Part shown: piece by piece, positions 50,351 to 59,198 of the stretch
How the letters are laid out: each line of letters starts with the position of its first letter
Numbering within the stretch: the stretch's first letter is position 1
Assembly (NCBI GenBank): GCA_049324835.1
Contig: JBMOMT010000055.1
Span: forward strand, 1 to 64,000
Reading direction: 5' to 3'
DNA length: 64,000 bases
Source of the DNA: JBMOMT01 sp049324835
GTDB taxonomy: Bacteria > Chloroflexota > Anaerolineae > CAYNKW01
The notes under the pieces: model-generated
Told to the model about the DNA's origin: nothing
The model's input: the letters and a program-made list of their open reading frames with translations, nothing else
Databases searched by the model: none
Position numbers and translations under genes: made by a program

Positions 50351-52759
50351 TTGCAGCCTGTGACGATGGACGAAAAATACCTGCAGACATTGGAATTCCC
50401 CAAAATCCTGAGCCGCCTGGCGGATCACACCGATTTTTCCGCCGGGCGGGAGATGGCCCTGGCGCTACGGCCCACCACCGACCTGGAACAGGCCCGGGCC
50501 TGGCAACAAGAAACCACCGAGGCCCGCTATCTGATGGATACCCGGGGCCTGGTGGGCATGGGGGGCGCGCGTGATGTGCGCCCCAGAGTAGAGGCAGCGG
50601 TTCGCGGCGCGGTGCTGTTGCCCCAAGAGCTGCTCACCATCGCCGAGACACTCTCGAGCGGGCGGCGGTTGAAACATAGCCTGCTCAAAGCCGCCGAAAA
50701 GTTGCCGCGTCTGGCCGCCATCGCCCGCAGCATCGAGGAATGCCCCGCAGCGGTCAACGAGATCCACCGCTGTGTGAACGATCAGGGTGAGGTGGTCGAT
50801 AGCGCCAGCCCCAAGCTGGCCCGGCTGCGCCACGATCTCAAGCTGGCTCACGAGCGGCTGATGGAGCGACTGAACCGCATCCTGGGTTCTTCCAATAACG
50901 CCGCCTACCTGCAAGAGGCGCTCATCACCCAACGCCATGGCCGCTACGTCGTGCCGCTCAGGAGTGAGTTCAAGGGCCGCATCCCCGGTATCGTCCACGA
51001 TCGCTCCGGCAGCGGCGCGACACTCTTTATCGAGCCGCTGGCGGCGGTGGAACTGACCAATCGCTGGCGCGAGTTGCAGCTCGAAGAAGAGCAGGAAGTG
51101 CAGCGCATCCTGGCTCATCTCTCGGCGCTGGTGGCCGATGACGCTCACGCCATCGAGGCCACCGTAGACGCCCTGGCCCGGCTGGACCTGGTTTTTGCCA
51201 GGGCGCGTTACGCCGAGAGCCAACGCGCCGTAGAGGCGCAACTGCTGCCGTTCAGGGCTGCTCCTCCGGCGGGCAGCCCGGCCCAACACTCTGGCGCGGT
51301 GCTGCGTCTGATGCGGGCGCGTCATCCACTGCTCGATGCGGCCACGGTGGTGCCGGTCGACGTCTACCTGGGCGACAGTTATTACATGGTGGTCATCACC
51401 GGTCCCAACACCGGCGGCAAGACGGTGGCGCTCAAAACGGTGGGCCTGCTGACACTCATGGCCCAGGCGGGTCTACACATCCCGGCTCGCGAAGACTCGA
51501 CTCTCTCGGTGTTCGAGAGTGTCCATGCCGACATCGGCGACGAGCAGTCCATCGAGCAGTCGTTATCCACTTTTTCCGGGCATCTCACCAACATCATCCG
51601 CATTCTGAAACAGGCCGACGAACGCTCACTGGTGTTGATCGACGAGTTGGGCGCCGGCACCGATCCGGTGGAGGGGGCGGCGCTGGCGCGGGCCATTCTC
51701 AGCCACCTGCTGCAGCGGGGGGTGACCACCTTTGTGGCGACTCATTACCCGGATCTCAAAGCCTTTGCCCACACCACGCCAGGGGTAGAGAATGCCAGCG
51801 TCGAGTTTGACATCGAGACGCTCTCACCCACCTACGAGCTGACCATCGGCCTGCCGGGGCGTTCTAACGCTTTCTCCATCGCCAGCCGTTTGGGCCTGCC
51901 TCCAGAGATCGTGCAACAGGCGCGCGGTTACGTTTCTGCTGAGGGGCTTTCGGCGGAAGACTGGCTGGCCGAGGTCAAGGCTCTGCGAGACGCGACGGCC
52001 AGGATGCACGACGAAGCGCTCGCTGTTCGCCGGCGGGCCGAAACGGCGGCCCGCGAGTTGGAAAGCCGGCTGGCCCACATCGAGGCGGAGCGCCAGGCGG
52101 TTGTGGAGACCGCTCGCGTCGAGGCCAGAGAAGAGCTGGGCCAACTGCGCCAGGAAATGCGCCGCCTGCGCCACCAGATGAGTGCGGTGATTCAAGATCG
52201 GACTGCCCTGGCCGAGCTGGAAAGCCAGGCCGAGGCGCTGGAGAAAAAATCGGCCCCGCCTCCCCCGCCTCTTCGACCTCGCATCCTGCCGCGGCGTCCT
52301 CTGCAAGCGGGTGATACGGTGCTCATTGGCGGTTTGGGGGTCGATGGTGAGGTGCGCGAGGTCTCGGGGGAGAGCATCGACGTGCAGGTGGGCCACTTTC
52401 GTGTGCGCGTTCGCCCGGAAGATGTGGAGCTGCGGGAGCAGTCGCTTCAGCTTGAGAAGGGACAATCCTCGTCCGACAGCCAGCGCGTCTCGCTGCCGCC
52501 GGCCCCATCACCCGGCATCGAATTACACCTGCGTGGTTATCGTGTGGCCGATGCCCTGCCGCGCCTGGAAACCTACCTGAACGATGCTTTTTTGGCCGGC
52601 CTGCCCTGGGTGCGCATCGTGCACGGCAAGGGCAGCGGCGTGCTGCGTCAGGCCGTGCACGAGGTGTTACCCCATCACGCGCTGGTGACCTCGTTCCGCA
52701 TCGGCCAGGAGGGTGAGGGTGGAGAAGGGGTGACCATCGTCAGGCTGGCATCCAGGTAA
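50351..52759 (+). CDS. mutS2: endonuclease MutS2
   Basis: The 802-residue ATPase has the MutS core without the mismatch-binding N-terminus. The start is TLEFPKILSRLADHTDFSAG, the Walker A is ITGPNTGGKTVALKT near 350, and the signature region is STFSGHLTNIIRIL with LIDELGAGTDPVEGAALA. A coiled coil (about 545-640) and a C-terminal Smr nuclease domain follow (LHLRGYRVADALPRLETYL, then VHGKGSGVLR). MutS2 limits recombination and, in Bacillus, splits collided ribosomes. TTG 50351 fits GGAG better; ATG 50366 matches the usual MDEKxLxTLEF opening, so either may be the true start. Confidence 0.92.
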   Translation: MQPVTMDEKYLQTLEFPKILSRLADHTDFSAGREMALALRPTTDLEQARAWQQETTEARYLMDTRGLVGMGGARDVRPRVEAAVRGAVLLPQELLTIAETLSSGRRLKHSLLKAAEKLPRLAAIARSIEECPAAVNEIHRCVNDQGEVVDSASPKLARLRHDLKLAHERLMERLNRILGSSNNAAYLQEALITQRHGRYVVPLRSEFKGRIPGIVHDRSGSGATLFIEPLAAVELTNRWRELQLEEEQEVQRILAHLSALVADDAHAIEATVDALARLDLVFARARYAESQRAVEAQLLPFRAAPPAGSPAQHSGAVLRLMRARHPLLDAATVVPVDVYLGDSYYMVVITGPNTGGKTVALKTVGLLTLMAQAGLHIPAREDSTLSVFESVHADIGDEQSIEQSLSTFSGHLTNIIRILKQADERSLVLIDELGAGTDPVEGAALARAILSHLLQRGVTTFVATHYPDLKAFAHTTPGVENASVEFDIETLSPTYELTIGLPGRSNAFSIASRLGLPPEIVQQARGYVSAEGLSAEDWLAEVKALRDATARMHDEALAVRRRAETAARELESRLAHIEAERQAVVETARVEAREELGQLRQEMRRLRHQMSAVIQDRTALAELESQAEALEKKSAPPPPPLRPRILPRRPLQAGDTVLIGGLGVDGEVREVSGESIDVQVGHFRVRVRPEDVELREQSLQLEKGQSSSDSQRVSLPPAPSPGIELHLRGYRVADALPRLETYLNDAFLAGLPWVRIVHGKGSGVLRQAVHEVLPHHALVTSFRIGQEGEGGEGVTIVRLASR

Positions 52760-52779
52760 GGCCATGAGGGGGTGACGAC

Positions 52780-53097
52780 ATGCCCATGTTCCAGGTTCAC
52801 GACGTCAAGGAATTCTCTTTTGCTAAATTTGTGATCAAAGTGCCTGTGCGCACGCCCCAGGTACAATGCCGGGTCTACTGCCTGGAGCCGGGCCAGGTGT
52901 TGCCGGTGCACCAACACCAGCAGGCCACCGACGTGTTCCACGTGATCGAGGGGGTGGGCGAGTTGACACTGGGCAACGACCTGCGCCTGGTTCATCCGGG
53001 GGCGGTTATTCTGATCCCACCTGCCGAGGATCACGGCATGGCTAATCCTGGCCCCAAACAACTGGTGTTCACCTCGGTCTATATCCCCAAACACTGA
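52780..53097 (+). CDS. single-domain cupin protein
   Basis: The 105-residue beta-barrel has the cupin motifs GQVLPVHQHQQATDVFHVIEG near residues 38-58 (metal-binding His residues and Glu) and HPGAVILIPPAEDHGMAN near 72-89. Its role could be isomerase, dioxygenase or sensor; sequence does not decide. It starts 20 bases after mutS2 and ends in a hairpin that overlaps its stop codon. Confidence 0.85.
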   Translation: MPMFQVHDVKEFSFAKFVIKVPVRTPQVQCRVYCLEPGQVLPVHQHQQATDVFHVIEGVGELTLGNDLRLVHPGAVILIPPAEDHGMANPGPKQLVFTSVYIPKH

Positions 53098-53122
53098 TCC
53101 CCGACGATAGAGTCGGGGATCA
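53095..53122 (+). terminator. hairpin at the end of the cupin gene
   Basis: A perfect 11-bp stem (53095-53105 with 53112-53122) and six-base loop includes the cupin TGA. The T-run is poor, so it may slow or stop transcription only partly. Confidence 0.45.
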
Positions 53123-53223
53123 CATGCTCTCACTGATAGGGTTTTTCAACACCAAATACGACACCTTACCCGTTAGTGGAGCCAGGTGTCGCGTTCAGGC
53201 GCTCGCTTGAGAGTCGAGCGGGC

Positions 53224-53412
53224 TCAGGGAACGGATTCCTCGGCCTGTTTTTCCTCTTCCTTTTTTTCCTCGCCCCCGGCAACGCTGGAGCGGAACTCGC
53301 GGATGCTCTGGCCCAACCCTCTGCCCAACTGAGGCAGTTTACCCACACCAAAGATGAGCAGCACGATGGCCAAAATCAGAATCAATTCGGTGGTTCCCAG
53401 ACTGCCAAACAT
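53224..53412 (-). CDS. tatA: twin-arginine translocase subunit TatA
   Basis: A 62-residue protein with one N-terminal span (FGSLGTTELILILAIVLLIF), the hinge FGVGKLPQLGRGLG and an amphipathic helix, then a charged tail. That is the full TatA/MttA form. TatA oligomers open the pore for folded exported proteins. tatC is not in the window. It lies convergent to the cupin gene. Confidence 0.9.
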   Translation of the reverse strand: MFGSLGTTELILILAIVLLIFGVGKLPQLGRGLGQSIREFRSSVAGGEEKKEEEKQAEESVP

Positions 53413-53520
53413 CTCACTTGATCTCCTGTCTAAAAAATACCATCTGGCGCCGCCGCCAGGGCGTTTGCTCTGTCGATGCAGGGATAATTATAGCACAGGT
53501 CGGCGAGCAAAACAAATCGT

Positions 53521-54357
53521 CTACTTGTGCAGGTTCCAGGTATCGCTGGCATATTTTTGCTGGCGCAACTGCCGGGCGCGGCTTTGTTCTCGAGCTGCCA
53601 ACGCTCTGTGTTCCAGGCGAAGGTTCAGCGCCCCGGCAAAACCTTCCGCCAGCGCCTGGGCGACCTGGCCCGGTGACACCGATCGTCCCAACGCCTCTTG
53701 CAGTGTGATGGCCCGGCGGCCCAGTTCGGCGCGCAGCCCGGCCCGCTCCTCCTGCGGCAGGCGCAAATAGTCTACCAGGCGGGTCACGTCGCCGCTGAGG
53801 GGCAGCGCGCCGTGTTGTAACACCGCGTCCTGACGGCGCACCTGGGCGCTGCCGACGAGTTTTTTGCCCTGGGTCGTGATCTCGTAATGAGACGGCGCAT
53901 CAAAGCAGGCCGCCGATAGTTCCTCCGGCCTGGCGGCCATCGCCTCGGCCTGGGCCACCTCCAGGCCCAACAGTCGCAGACCGGCCAGCAGCCCCTGACT
54001 GAGCCGGCGGTACGATTCCACCACCCCGCCCAGCACACGCTTTTCTTTTGCCGGCAAGACAATACTGTAGGTCAGTTCGTCGCTGTGCAGAATCGCCCGC
54101 CCGCCGGTGGGCCGTCGCACCCAGGTGATGTCATCGCGATGACAGGCATCCAGATCGATCGTCTCACGCAACGACTGGGAGTAACCCACGCTGACACAGG
54201 CCGGGCGCCAGGTGTAAAAACGCAGCGTGGGCGGCGATTCCCCCTGCGCCACACCTTCCAGGATGGCCTCGTCGATGGCCATGTTGGTCGCGCCATCCTG
54301 GGCCGGCGGGTCGGTGATGAGCAGTCGCCAGGTGGCGACGGGCAGGGGTTCAGTCAC
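53521..54357 (-). CDS. lipM: octanoyl/lipoyl transferase, LipM/LplA family
   Basis: The 278-residue enzyme has the biotin/lipoate transferase fold: MAIDEAILEGVAQGESPPTL, LRFYTWRPACVSVGYSQSLR, VRRPTGGRAILHSDELTYSI and a probable catalytic Cys in AACFDAPSHYEI, followed by GKKLVGSAQVR. The Cys favours a LipM-type octanoyltransferase over an ATP-using ligase, but LplA is possible. GTG 54357 is chosen because GGAGGAG lies eight bases upstream; it overlaps the radical SAM gene by eight bases. ATG 54378 is a weaker option. Confidence 0.82.
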   Translation of the reverse strand: MTEPLPVATWRLLITDPPAQDGATNMAIDEAILEGVAQGESPPTLRFYTWRPACVSVGYSQSLRETIDLDACHRDDITWVRRPTGGRAILHSDELTYSIVLPAKEKRVLGGVVESYRRLSQGLLAGLRLLGLEVAQAEAMAARPEELSAACFDAPSHYEITTQGKKLVGSAQVRRQDAVLQHGALPLSGDVTRLVDYLRLPQEERAGLRAELGRRAITLQEALGRSVSPGQVAQALAEGFAGALNLRLEHRALAAREQSRARQLRQQKYASDTWNLHK

Positions 54358-55330
54358 TTTTATCTCCTCCAGATTCAATGGCCAGCTCTTCCAGAGCTCG
54401 TTGTGTCTCTCGAAAGCTCAACGGGCGAGCATAGTTGTACATCGGCCCGGCGGGTCGTTCGTTGTAAAAGGGCCGGTTACAATCGGGGCAGCCAGAGGTG
54501 CGAAACGCCGCGCCATCGATCAGCCGTTGTCGCAGATCGTCCAGGCCAAAATCAACCAATCGCCCGTTGGTGGAAAAAGTCAGCTCCTTGCCGCGGGCGA
54601 GGCCGTGGACGACGAGATGCCGCGCCACCTGTATCCGCCGGTAGACGTCCAGCGGCGGCGCGGGCTGCCGGGCCATCGCCGTGCCGCGCAGGGGGGTAAA
54701 AGCAAACAGGCCCACGGTGATGCCCTGATCGTGCAGCCGTGTTATCATCTGCACCATCTCACGTTCGGTCTCACCCAGGCCCACGATCAGGTGCACCGCG
54801 GCGTGGCCGGGATGGTGGCGCGCCGTCTGCTCGACGAGATGCAGGCTGGTTTCCCAGTTGCCGCCCTTGACGCGGTGAAAAATGCGCTCGCTGGCGGCAT
54901 CCAAACCAAAACCGATGTGATCCACGCCGGCGTCGATCAACCGCCTGGCATGATCCAGCGTCGGCGGCAGCACCGCCGTGTCCAGGGGAACATCGGTGGC
55001 GGTTTTGATGGCGCCGATGGCCGCCATCGTCCGCTCGAAATAGCCCGGTCCGGCAGTCACTTGCAAACAGCAGCGGCGGATGTCGCCGCCGGCGGCTGCC
55101 TGCGCCAGTCGCTCGATGGTTTCTGCCAGGGGAAACAACGGCCAGGTGACGCGGGAAAGGTTCATCGCGCTGGCGCGGCTGGTGCGGGCCTGGGCGCAAA
55201 AGCCACAGGCCAGGCTGCACCGCCCGCCCAGCATCAGGTAGGCGGTGGTGGGTGGGATGTCCATCGCCACCTGGCACAGACCCAGCACGCCGGCCGTGCC
55301 CAGAGAGACGTTAATCTCGATCGGGGTCAT
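54350..55330 (-). CDS. radical SAM protein, possible LipS-type lipoyl synthase subunit
   Basis: The 326-residue protein has the radical SAM cluster CSLACGFC (near residue 38), LQVTAGPGYFERTMAAIGA and a C-terminal GCPDCNRPFYNE with the GPMYNYARPL region. From memory this C-terminal Cys motif occurs in the LipS1/LipS2 pair that inserts sulfur into octanoyl groups in archaea and some bacteria. Here a single such gene lies between lpd and lipM, overlapping both by 20 and 8 bases. A second LipS gene is not in the window. Biotin-synthase-like activity on another substrate is the alternative. Confidence 0.72.
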   Translation of the reverse strand: MTPIEINVSLGTAGVLGLCQVAMDIPPTTAYLMLGGRCSLACGFCAQARTSRASAMNLSRVTWPLFPLAETIERLAQAAAGGDIRRCCLQVTAGPGYFERTMAAIGAIKTATDVPLDTAVLPPTLDHARRLIDAGVDHIGFGLDAASERIFHRVKGGNWETSLHLVEQTARHHPGHAAVHLIVGLGETEREMVQMITRLHDQGITVGLFAFTPLRGTAMARQPAPPLDVYRRIQVARHLVVHGLARGKELTFSTNGRLVDFGLDDLRQRLIDGAAFRTSGCPDCNRPFYNERPAGPMYNYARPLSFRETQRALEELAIESGGDKSD

Positions 55331-56744
55331 GGGCAGACCTGCTCAGTTTTTTCTGGTGGATGGCCTCGCCAAAGGCCACCACGCGGGCCGCCTCGGCCAC
55401 GGCTTCCGGCAAAGTGGGGTGCGCGTGGATCGTCCCGGCGATCTGGCGGGCGGTGAGGCCCGCTTGGACGGCCAGCGCTCCCTCGGCGACGAGATCGCTG
55501 GCGCCGGGACCGATGACGTGCATGCCCAGCACCCGACCGCTCTCTGGCTGGCACAACAAGCGCACCTGGCCCTCGGTTTCGCCCTGGGCCAGCGCTTTGC
55601 CCAGCGCAGAAAAGGAAAAAGCGCCCTCTTGAACGGCGATGCCCTGTTCTTTGGCCTCCTGCGAGGTGAGGCCCACGCCGGCGATTTCGGGCAGGGAAAA
55701 AACCACGTTGGGCACAGCGCGATAATCCATGCGGCTGTTATGCCCGGCGATGACCTCGGCGGCCACTTCGCCCTGGCGGGCGGCCACGTGGGCCAGCAGC
55801 ACCTGGCCGGTGACGTCGCCGACGGCGTAAACGCCGGGCACGTTGCTCTGGAGGCGATCGTTCACCGGCACGCAGCCTCGCCGACGGATCACCCCCAGCT
55901 CGTCCAGGCCCAGCCCGTCGCTAAACGGCAACCGGCCGGTGGCATTGAGCACCCGATCGGCGTCGATGGTCTGGGCCTGATCGTCGAGACTGTAGTCCAC
56001 CCTCAGACCAGCCTCGAGCCGGGTGATCCTGTCCACCCGGGCCTTTAGCCTGACCTCGATACCCTGCTGGCGCAGCAAGACCTGGTAACGCCTGGACAGT
56101 TTACGATCCACCGGCGGCAAGATGTGGGGCAGCATCTCCAGCACTGTCACCCGGACGCCCAGTGTGGCAAACAGAACGGCAAACTCGACGCCGATGACCC
56201 CACCGCCGATGACAACCAATCGCCGTGGCAGGGTTTCCAGGCTCAGGATGCCGTCGCTGCTGACGACGCCCGGCAGGTCCAGGCCAGGGATGGGCGGTTG
56301 GGCCGGCGTGGAGCCGGTGGCAACGACGACGTTTTTCGTTTCCAGCCAGACGTGCCGGCCATCGTTCAGATCCACCGCCACCTGTTGTGGGCTTTCCAGC
56401 CGGGCGACGCCCTGGAGCGCCTGTACGCCGTGGGCTGTCAGCAGCTTTGCCACGCCGTCTACCAGCGTTTCGACCACCTGCTGTTTGCGGGCCAGCATCG
56501 CCGGCCAGTCGATTAAAAGCTCACCGTTCAGACGCACGCCGAACTCGGCCAGTCGCCGCGCCTGCTGAAAGGCTGCCGCCGATCGAAGCAGGGTCTTGGT
56601 GGGAATACAGCCCCAGTTGAGGCACACGCCGCCCAGTCGCTCTTTTTCCACCAACACCACCCGCAGCCCAAGCTGCGCCGCCCGGATGGCGCACACATAA
56701 CCGCCGCTGCCGCCGCCGATGATGACCACATCCTGTTTGCTCAC
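55311..56744 (-). CDS. lpdA: dihydrolipoyl dehydrogenase
   Basis: The 477-residue flavoenzyme has FAD-binding VVIIGGGSGGYVCAIRAAQL, the redox pair in GGVCLNWGCIPTK near residues 38-50, NAD-binding VVIGGGVIGVEFAVLFATLG, VYAVGDVTGQVLLAHVA and the dimer-site HAHPTLPEAV. It reoxidises dihydrolipoamide in 2-oxoacid dehydrogenase or glycine cleavage complexes. The start is GTG 56744 with AGGAGGAG five bases upstream. A strong promoter stands 45 bases before it, and lipS/lipM follow with overlaps, so this is a lipoate operon. The E1 and E2 genes are elsewhere. Confidence 0.93.
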   Translation of the reverse strand: MSKQDVVIIGGGSGGYVCAIRAAQLGLRVVLVEKERLGGVCLNWGCIPTKTLLRSAAAFQQARRLAEFGVRLNGELLIDWPAMLARKQQVVETLVDGVAKLLTAHGVQALQGVARLESPQQVAVDLNDGRHVWLETKNVVVATGSTPAQPPIPGLDLPGVVSSDGILSLETLPRRLVVIGGGVIGVEFAVLFATLGVRVTVLEMLPHILPPVDRKLSRRYQVLLRQQGIEVRLKARVDRITRLEAGLRVDYSLDDQAQTIDADRVLNATGRLPFSDGLGLDELGVIRRRGCVPVNDRLQSNVPGVYAVGDVTGQVLLAHVAARQGEVAAEVIAGHNSRMDYRAVPNVVFSLPEIAGVGLTSQEAKEQGIAVQEGAFSFSALGKALAQGETEGQVRLLCQPESGRVLGMHVIGPGASDLVAEGALAVQAGLTARQIAGTIHAHPTLPEAVAEAARVVAFGEAIHQKKLSRSAHDPDRD

Positions 56745-56787
56745 ACTCTCCTCCTGTTGGGATGGGTTGGAACAGATCGCCAGGGTG

Positions 56788-56817
56788 ATTATACCTGAGA
56801 AATGGGGAGGGTGTCAA
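56788..56817 (-). promoter_or_regulatory. promoter of the lpd-lipS-lipM operon
   Basis: Minus-strand TTGACA (56817-56812) and TATAAT (56793-56788), spacer 18. It is back to back with the promoter below. Confidence 0.8.
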
Positions 56818-56839
56818 TCTCTGGCAGGCGGGTCGTTCG

Positions 56840-56868
56840 TTGACAGGACAGGGGCACGGTGTTATAAT
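56840..56868 (+). promoter_or_regulatory. consensus promoter of the stalked SdrD_B-type protein
   Basis: TTGACA (56840-56845) and TATAAT (56863-56868), spacer 17, a perfect consensus. The leader to ATG 56899 is about 25 bases. Confidence 0.88.
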
Positions 56869-56898
56869 CGACCCAGGTCGAAACCACAAAGGACAGCC

Positions 56899-58158
56899 AT
56901 GTTGTTCGAATTTGGGAAAAAACAGAGCCGCTTTTTGATAGGGGTGGCATCGTTTTTGGCCGTGTTAACCCTGCTCGCGCCGCTGACAGCGTTGAGGGCC
57001 GAGGAACAGCTTCAGACGGTCAACCTCTTGCTCAACCCCGGTTTTGAGGATGGCTTTACCGAGCGCGGCGCGGGCGAAGTGGTGGTGGCCAACGGCTGGT
57101 TCCCCTGGTGGGTGCAGGGTACGCCGGATCAGACCGATGTGGGTTATCTTCGCCGCCCGGAATACAAGCCCGAGGTGGCTGCCCTGTACGGTTATCGCCG
57201 TGTGCATGGCGGCGAATATGGCCAGAAATACTTTAACACCTATTCCACCCACGTGGCCGGCATTTACCAGTCGGTGACGGTGCCCCAGGGTTATCGGGTG
57301 GTCTTTACCATCTGGGCGCAGGTGTGGTCTAGCTCTGGCAATAACCCGGACGAGATCGTGGATCACGGCGATTACAAAGTGTCCATCGGCATCGATCCCA
57401 GCGGCGGCGGCGATGGCAGCTCGACGCGGGTGGTCTGGTCGGAACCGGTGCGGGTGTACAATCAGTGGGTGCAACTGGAGGTTTCGGCTGTGGCCCAGGC
57501 CTCCACAGTGACGGTGTTCACCCGTGGGGCGCCGGTCTACCGCGTCAAACACAACGATTCCTACTGGGACGATGCCAGCCTGGTGGCCTACGCGCCGCCG
57601 CCGCCGCCGCCCACACGGCCCACGCCGACCAGAACTCCCACCCCCACGCTCACACCCTGGCCCACCTTTACTCCCACACCGGTGACAGGCACGGTCTGCG
57701 CGCTGGTGTTCGAGGATCAAAATGGCAACGGCATCCAGGACCCGGCCGATGGACGGCTATCGGGCGCGTCGATCACCCTCTCTGACGGGCGCGGCGTAGT
57801 GGATCGGTACGTTACCAACGGTTTCGACGAACCTCATTGTTTCCAGGGACTCGCGCCGGGGCAATATTTTGTCTCAGAGGTCAACCCTGGCGGTTATCAA
57901 TCCACCACCCACGACGACTGGGCCGTTTCGGTGGTCGGTATGGAAAGAATCCACGTGCTCTTTGGCGATCATCGGCCCCAGGAGGCAACTCCCACTCCCC
58001 ACCCCACGCCCACTCCACTGCCGCCGCCCCCCACACCGTTACAAAGCCTGCTAGAGATGCTCTACAACGCCAGCGGCGTCATCCTGATCTCGCTGGCGCT
58101 GATGCTGATCGTGATGCTGCGTGTGGTCGCTGGCGGCGGCGATTCGCGGCCTGGCTGA
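56899..58158 (+). CDS. stalked surface protein with jelly-roll and SdrD_B-like domains
   Basis: The 419-residue protein has a signal peptide (FLAVLTLLAPLTALRAEEQ), a jelly-roll/CBM-like domain (about 42-230; NLLLNPGFEDGFTERG to YWDDASLVAY), a Pro/Thr stalk, an SdrD_B-like domain (about 265-355; VFEDQNGNGIQDPADGRLSG, then VSEVNPGGYQSTT), a second stalk and a C-terminal membrane span. It should sit on the outside of the cell, perhaps as an adhesin. ATG 56899 has AAAGGA seven bases upstream. Its promoter is consensus. Confidence 0.8.
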   Translation: MLFEFGKKQSRFLIGVASFLAVLTLLAPLTALRAEEQLQTVNLLLNPGFEDGFTERGAGEVVVANGWFPWWVQGTPDQTDVGYLRRPEYKPEVAALYGYRRVHGGEYGQKYFNTYSTHVAGIYQSVTVPQGYRVVFTIWAQVWSSSGNNPDEIVDHGDYKVSIGIDPSGGGDGSSTRVVWSEPVRVYNQWVQLEVSAVAQASTVTVFTRGAPVYRVKHNDSYWDDASLVAYAPPPPPPTRPTPTRTPTPTLTPWPTFTPTPVTGTVCALVFEDQNGNGIQDPADGRLSGASITLSDGRGVVDRYVTNGFDEPHCFQGLAPGQYFVSEVNPGGYQSTTHDDWAVSVVGMERIHVLFGDHRPQEATPTPHPTPTPLPPPPTPLQSLLEMLYNASGVILISLALMLIVMLRVVAGGGDSRPG

Positions 58159-58170
58159 CTCGCTCTGACC

Positions 58171-59118
58171 TCAGGGAGTGGCGCCTGCTGGCTCTGAAGG
58201 CGGGGCAGACCTGGGCTCTGAGGCGCGTGTGATATCGATGATCTGGATGCCGCCCGGATAATCCTGCGTCTCATAGTGGGTGATCTGGCCGATACGATCC
58301 ACAATGTCGCGCATGCGCGTCAGGTTTTTGACGATCTGCTGCAAGGGCTGGGCAAAGGGCGAGTCGCCGGTTGCTTCCTTGAGCAACAACTCTACGAACC
58401 CCCATACCACCGTCATAGGCTGATAAAGCTCGTGGGCCGTGGCGCCCGCCAGCTCGACGACCGCCGCTTCTTTTTCGGTCTGGATGATGCGTTGCTGGGC
58501 GCTTTTGAGCTCTTCCAACGTTCGGCGCAGCTCCTGCACCAGTTCCTCGTTGCGGGCCGCCGTGCGCGCGATGCGTTGTCCGGCTGTCACCAGCAGCGCC
58601 GCCAGCAGCGCCGCCCCCAACGTTGTCACCAGCAAAAAGATGGCCAAGATCCACACCTCTGCGGTGGGATAACTCGCCGCCCCCATGCCCGATGCCTGTA
58701 ATCCCAGCGCCGCATAGGCCAGCGCCGAAACGGTAGCGATAACCACCGTCACCTTGACGTCGAATCGAAAGGCGCTAACGATGACGGCCACCAGGTACAG
58801 GTAACGCATGTCGCTATAGATGCCGCCGCTCAAGAGACAGCCAATGGTGATGGCGCTGACGTCGAAAACGGCGATGGCATACGAGGCATGGGGCAGGATA
58901 CTTTCGCGGTAACGGCGCACCACGAGATACATGAGCAGGTTGGCCAGCGCCGCCCCCAACACACTGAGGTTGAACAGGCTGTGCTGGATCGGCTGTTGGG
59001 TCAGCCGGTTGCCCACGATCCACGCCGCGCCGAGGCCCACCCACCGCACCAGAATGATGCGTTGCTCCAGGGCGACTTCGCTGACAAAAGCGCCGATCTC
59101 GGATCTCGAAACGGCCAT
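58171..59118 (-). CDS. sensor histidine kinase-like protein lacking the ATPase domain
   Basis: The 315-residue protein has about six membrane spans (to residue 185), a coiled-coil segment (ELVQELRRTLEELKSAQQRI) and a HisKA-like dimerisation domain with AGATAHELYQPMTVVWGFVE, where His is the possible phosphoacceptor. It stops about 55 residues later with no N, G1 or G2 boxes, so it cannot bind ATP as a histidine kinase does. It may be a truncated gene or a phosphotransfer or dimer partner. GGAGGGAGA precedes the ATG. No response regulator is adjacent. Confidence 0.7.
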   Translation of the reverse strand: MAVSRSEIGAFVSEVALEQRIILVRWVGLGAAWIVGNRLTQQPIQHSLFNLSVLGAALANLLMYLVVRRYRESILPHASYAIAVFDVSAITIGCLLSGGIYSDMRYLYLVAVIVSAFRFDVKVTVVIATVSALAYAALGLQASGMGAASYPTAEVWILAIFLLVTTLGAALLAALLVTAGQRIARTAARNEELVQELRRTLEELKSAQQRIIQTEKEAAVVELAGATAHELYQPMTVVWGFVELLLKEATGDSPFAQPLQQIVKNLTRMRDIVDRIGQITHYETQDYPGGIQIIDITRASEPRSAPPSEPAGATP

Positions 59119-59143
59119 GCTCTCCCTCCCTCGTGTCCAGATA

Positions 59144-59171
59144 TGACAAAGGCGGACTTGGGTCCGCCTTT
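59144..59171 (-). terminator. terminator of the rplY operon
   Basis: A perfect 10-bp stem (59148-59157 with 59162-59171) and four-base loop, followed on the minus strand by TTTGTC. It lies 28 bases after the rplY stop and just before the histidine-kinase-like gene. Confidence 0.75.
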
Positions 59172-59198
59172 TGCCTGTTTCCTTCTGTGAGAAGGCCG

